A stretch of DNA of 64,000 nt from Granulosicoccus sp. (GTDB lineage Bacteria > Pseudomonadota > Gammaproteobacteria > Granulosicoccales > Granulosicoccaceae): contig JAHDGK010000016.1 of NCBI GenBank assembly GCA_020627685.1, positions 1 to 64,000 of the forward strand, read 5' to 3'. How positions within the stretch are numbered: position 1 is the stretch's first letter; each line of letters starts with the position of its first letter. The notes beneath the pieces were generated by a model that saw nothing but the letters and a program-made list of their open reading frames with translations, was not told where the DNA came from and made no database searches. A program made the translations under genes and the position numbers. This document shows positions 61,278 through 64,000 of the stretch, one piece after another.

Positions 61278-61955
61278 ATGCATTCATTGCGCGTAGACAA
61301 CCTGAGCCTTCATCTGCCTAACGGTCAATGCCTGGTAGAGGACTTATCCTTTACGATTGAGCCGGGCTCTGTGCTGGCGCTCATGGGTCCCAGTGGTAGT
61401 GGAAAATCCAGCATATTGAGTTGGCTGACGGGTACGGCAGATTCTCGCATTAGTGCCCAAGGAAGCGTTTGGTTGGGTGAGAAAAAATTGAACTCTCTAC
61501 CCACGGAGAAGCGCCGTCTGGGCTTAATGCTTCAGCAGGATTATTTGTTTCCCCATATGAGCGTTGGTGAAAACCTCTATTTCGGTTTGCGTGGTGGCAC
61601 TCGACAAAGCCGTCGCGATCGTGTCCGGCAAAGCCTTGCCGACGCTGGTTTGGCTGGAATGGAAGACCGAGACCCGGCAACGTTGTCTGGTGGGCAGCGT
61701 GCGCGAGTGAGTCTTGTGCGCACACTGCTGTCAGATCCCTGCGCCTTATTGCTCGATGAGCCTTTCTCAGGACTGGATACCGCTTTGCGAGAACAGATAA
61801 GACGTTTTACCTGGGAGGCTGCCGCGAAGTTACCGGTATTACTGGTAACGCATGATCTTGCGGACATACCTCTGGATGCCAGAGTGCTGACTATTGGTGA
61901 ATGTAATCATTCTGTCGGCCCCTTAAGGGTTCAATCTCCTACGCAGGCTTTATAA
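61278..61955 (+). CDS. ynjD: ABC transporter ATP-binding protein YnjD-like
   Basis: Walker A 'GPSGSGKSS', signature 'LSGGQRARVSLVRTLL', Walker B 'ALLLDEPF'. Confidence 0.93.
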   Translation: MHSLRVDNLSLHLPNGQCLVEDLSFTIEPGSVLALMGPSGSGKSSILSWLTGTADSRISAQGSVWLGEKKLNSLPTEKRRLGLMLQQDYLFPHMSVGENLYFGLRGGTRQSRRDRVRQSLADAGLAGMEDRDPATLSGGQRARVSLVRTLLSDPCALLLDEPFSGLDTALREQIRRFTWEAAAKLPVLLVTHDLADIPLDARVLTIGECNHSVGPLRVQSPTQAL

Positions 61956-61962
61956 CAATCCT

Positions 61963-62568
61963 ATGTTGGATAAATTTATTGTCCCCATCCTTAAAAGACC
62001 TCTAAAACGAGTTGCAGCTCAATTACATAGACGAGGGATACGACCTGATACCGTAACAATTGCAGGCTTCGTTATCGGACTAATGGCAATACCCGCTGTT
62101 GCTTCAGGTAATCCCATGTTGGGTCTTGTTTGTTTGTTGCTCAACCGCATAGCAGATGGGGTTGACGGTGAACTAGCCAGGTTAAACACACCCACCGATG
62201 CGGGTGGTTTTTTAGATATTACGTTGGACTTTATTTTCTATGCAGCATTTCCGTTAGGATTCGCCATAGCAGATCCTGAGCAAAATGCACTGGCTTGTGC
62301 TGTTTTAATTGCAAGTTTTGTCGGAACGGGCGCCAGTTTTTTGGCTTTCGCCACGCTTGCAGAAAAGCACTCGGTAGTGAGTCCAGACTTTGAATACAAA
62401 AGTTTGTACTACCTCAATGGGTTAGCAGAAGGTACGGAGACAATTATCTGTTTTGTACTCATGTGCCTTTTCGCTTCGCATTTTTCTCTAATTGCCTGGG
62501 TGTTTTCGGTTATATGCCTCATAACTGCCATTAATCGCGTTATTTTTGGTTACCGCACACTCAGATAA
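61963..62568 (+). CDS. ynjF: CDP-alcohol phosphatidyltransferase family protein YnjF-like
   Basis: 'ADGVDGELARLNTPTDAGGFLDITLD' fits D(x2)DG(x2)AR(x8)G(x3)D(x3)D. Confidence 0.92.
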   Translation: MLDKFIVPILKRPLKRVAAQLHRRGIRPDTVTIAGFVIGLMAIPAVASGNPMLGLVCLLLNRIADGVDGELARLNTPTDAGGFLDITLDFIFYAAFPLGFAIADPEQNALACAVLIASFVGTGASFLAFATLAEKHSVVSPDFEYKSLYYLNGLAEGTETIICFVLMCLFASHFSLIAWVFSVICLITAINRVIFGYRTLR

Positions 62569-62671
62569 CTGGACGTAACGTCTAAAGTTAACTATGAGTA
62601 ACCCTGTAACACAAAGAAAATATCGTTAGTCACGTAGTTCCTTGAAACTTTGATGGTTGGTTGGGTAGTCA

Positions 62672-63355
62672 ATGAGTCGATTGCATATATCTATTTGGTG
62701 CACCTGCGCGCTAGCTTTTGCGCTAGTGAGCTGTGGCGATTCAGCAAACGTGGCAGACGCGGATTCCTCACAGCCGCAAAACGATGGCGAGAATGTAGAT
62801 CCCGCTCAACCACCTTCAGTGTCTCAGCCCATTGACGATGTGCCCGTAGTTCCCGGACCCGAGGGTGATAGCAACGTTAAGGTAAGCGCTATCGAGTACC
62901 CTCTGGATGCCGCATTAGGAGATATCTGGGGTATCGAGGACGATCACTACAGCATCGATTTCACGATCACCAACGGTAAGTTCCTCGTGACCCCCACTAC
63001 GATCGACGGTGTCACTCACAGCTTGCTGGTCCCTGTTGAAGCTAGCGCCGTCGTATATGCAGAACTCTATAGTCCCGGTGAGTCGTTTTCGTTCGCAACC
63101 TATAGCTACTCGCCTTTTGGTTCTGGAGGCGGCGTATTAGCAGGTGCTGCGTATTTCGATGTAGCGACGGTTGGTGTCGATCTAAATGAAAGCGGGGATG
63201 TAGAGCCCAACGAAACCTTTGAGGTTACGGGAGGCACAATCGAATTCGGAGGCATGCTTCCGGATATCGAACTGCGATTCAGTTTCACCCTGGAAAACGG
63301 CGTACAGGCCGAAGGCCATTACACCGGTTTGTTTGATTTTGCCGAGAGAAACTGA
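62672..63355 (+). CDS. Hypothetical lipoprotein
   Basis: Lipobox-like 'CALAFALVSCGDS', then low-complexity acidic/proline linker and beta-rich domain. Confidence 0.65.
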   Translation: MSRLHISIWCTCALAFALVSCGDSANVADADSSQPQNDGENVDPAQPPSVSQPIDDVPVVPGPEGDSNVKVSAIEYPLDAALGDIWGIEDDHYSIDFTITNGKFLVTPTTIDGVTHSLLVPVEASAVVYAELYSPGESFSFATYSYSPFGSGGGVLAGAAYFDVATVGVDLNESGDVEPNETFEVTGGTIEFGGMLPDIELRFSFTLENGVQAEGHYTGLFDFAERN

Positions 63356-63380
63356 TCCTGCTTAACACTTAAGCAGGATC
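63354..63380. terminator. Perfect 12-bp inverted repeat between convergent genes, overlapping the RND stop codon
   Basis: GATCCTGCTTAA-CAC-TTAAGCAGGATC; no T-tract on either strand. Confidence 0.5.
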
Positions 63381-64000
63381 GTCCAGCGAGTCACGAGTAC
63401 CACCCAGATCTTTTGCGAAAAGCATATAGATCGATGGGATGATAAACAGCGTGAACATGGTTCCGATAGCCATTCCACCGACCAGCACCAAGCCGATCGA
63501 ATTTCTCGCTTCCGCACCTGGGCCACTGACCAATATAAGAGGGAAGTGACCTGCCACGGTGGCGAAGGTTGTCATCAGAATAGGTCTAAAGCGCGTCGTT
63601 GATGCCGCTTTGATTGCCGCCAATTTGTGAAGCCCTTGTTGCTGCATTTGTTTGGCAAATTCCACGACGAGAATTCCGTTTTTCGCCACCAAGCCAATCA
63701 GAGTGACTAAGCCCACCTGAGAGTAAATATTGAGGGTCGTGGTAAAGGAGTTCGTCCAATGTGGCAGCTCCGGGTTTGGCATACGCAGGAACGTAAAAAT
63801 GAGCGCTCCAAACATCGCTAGTGGAACTGAGCCTGCCAGAATGACAAAGGGATCTCGGAAGCTATTGAACTGTGCAGCCAGGGTGAGATAAATAAGCACA
63901 ACCGCTAGCATAAATGCGGGTAGGAACTTGTTTCCCTCAAGTCTGAGTTGGCGCGATTCACCGGTGTAGTCAAGCGTATAACCGGCCGGTAAAACTTCGC
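63369..64000 (-). CDS. Efflux RND transporter permease subunit (C-terminal part; continues past window edge)
   Basis: Frame stays open to 64000 (EVLPAGYTLDYTGESRQLRLEGNKFLPAFMLAVVLIYLTLAAQFNSFRDPFVILAGSVPLAMFGAL); RND motif 'GLVAKNGILVVEFA'. Confidence 0.94.
   Translation of the reverse strand, partial: EVLPAGYTLDYTGESRQLRLEGNKFLPAFMLAVVLIYLTLAAQFNSFRDPFVILAGSVPLAMFGALIFTFLRMPNPELPHWTNSFTTTLNIYSQVGLVTLIGLVAKNGILVVEFAKQMQQQGLHKLAAIKAASTTRFRPILMTTFATVAGHFPLILVSGPGAEARNSIGLVLVGGMAIGTMFTLFIIPSIYMLFAKDLGGTRDSLDDPA

Overview
This 64 kb window is a dense chromosomal segment from a Gram-negative bacterium, probably a marine-type gammaproteobacterium (inferred from gene content, not tested). I see no rRNA, tRNA, CRISPR array, prophage or transposase. 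Main blocks, left to right: an AraC-type regulator and TRAP transporter (SBP plus fused DctQM); TerC-family protein; single-domain voltage-gated Na+ channel; acyl-CoA dehydrogenase with fadBA; histidine phosphatase; M20 peptidase, Dpp-type peptide ABC transporter and P1/DmpA peptidase; alpha/beta hydrolase; TTC38-like TPR protein; beta-propeller dehydrogenase-like protein with a pentaheme lipoprotein; polysaccharide-export protein with outer-membrane barrel; TfpX/TfpZ-like protein; argF/argD; sod; grxD; arfB; rnt; Ser/Thr kinase with cyclic-nucleotide-binding domain; galE; AddAB-like nuclease/helicase pair; tpm; a four-gene XpaC / TelA / SPFH-GYF / zinc-ribbon module; DUF4080-type radical SAM protein; yejABEF; ynjBCD-ynjF; and a partial RND efflux pump. 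The strongest leads are: (1) the XpaC-TelA-SPFH/GYF-zinc-ribbon module, preceded by an unannotated 28-codon lipobox ORF; (2) a 22-bp-spaced, AraC-operator-like direct repeat against a TTGACA box upstream of the TRAP operon; (3) the propeller/pentaheme pair with its own 22-bp-spaced direct repeat; (4) the kinase-CNB protein; (5) intercistronic hairpins after two SBP genes; and (6) a bulged 13-bp 5'UTR hairpin before the polysaccharide-export gene.
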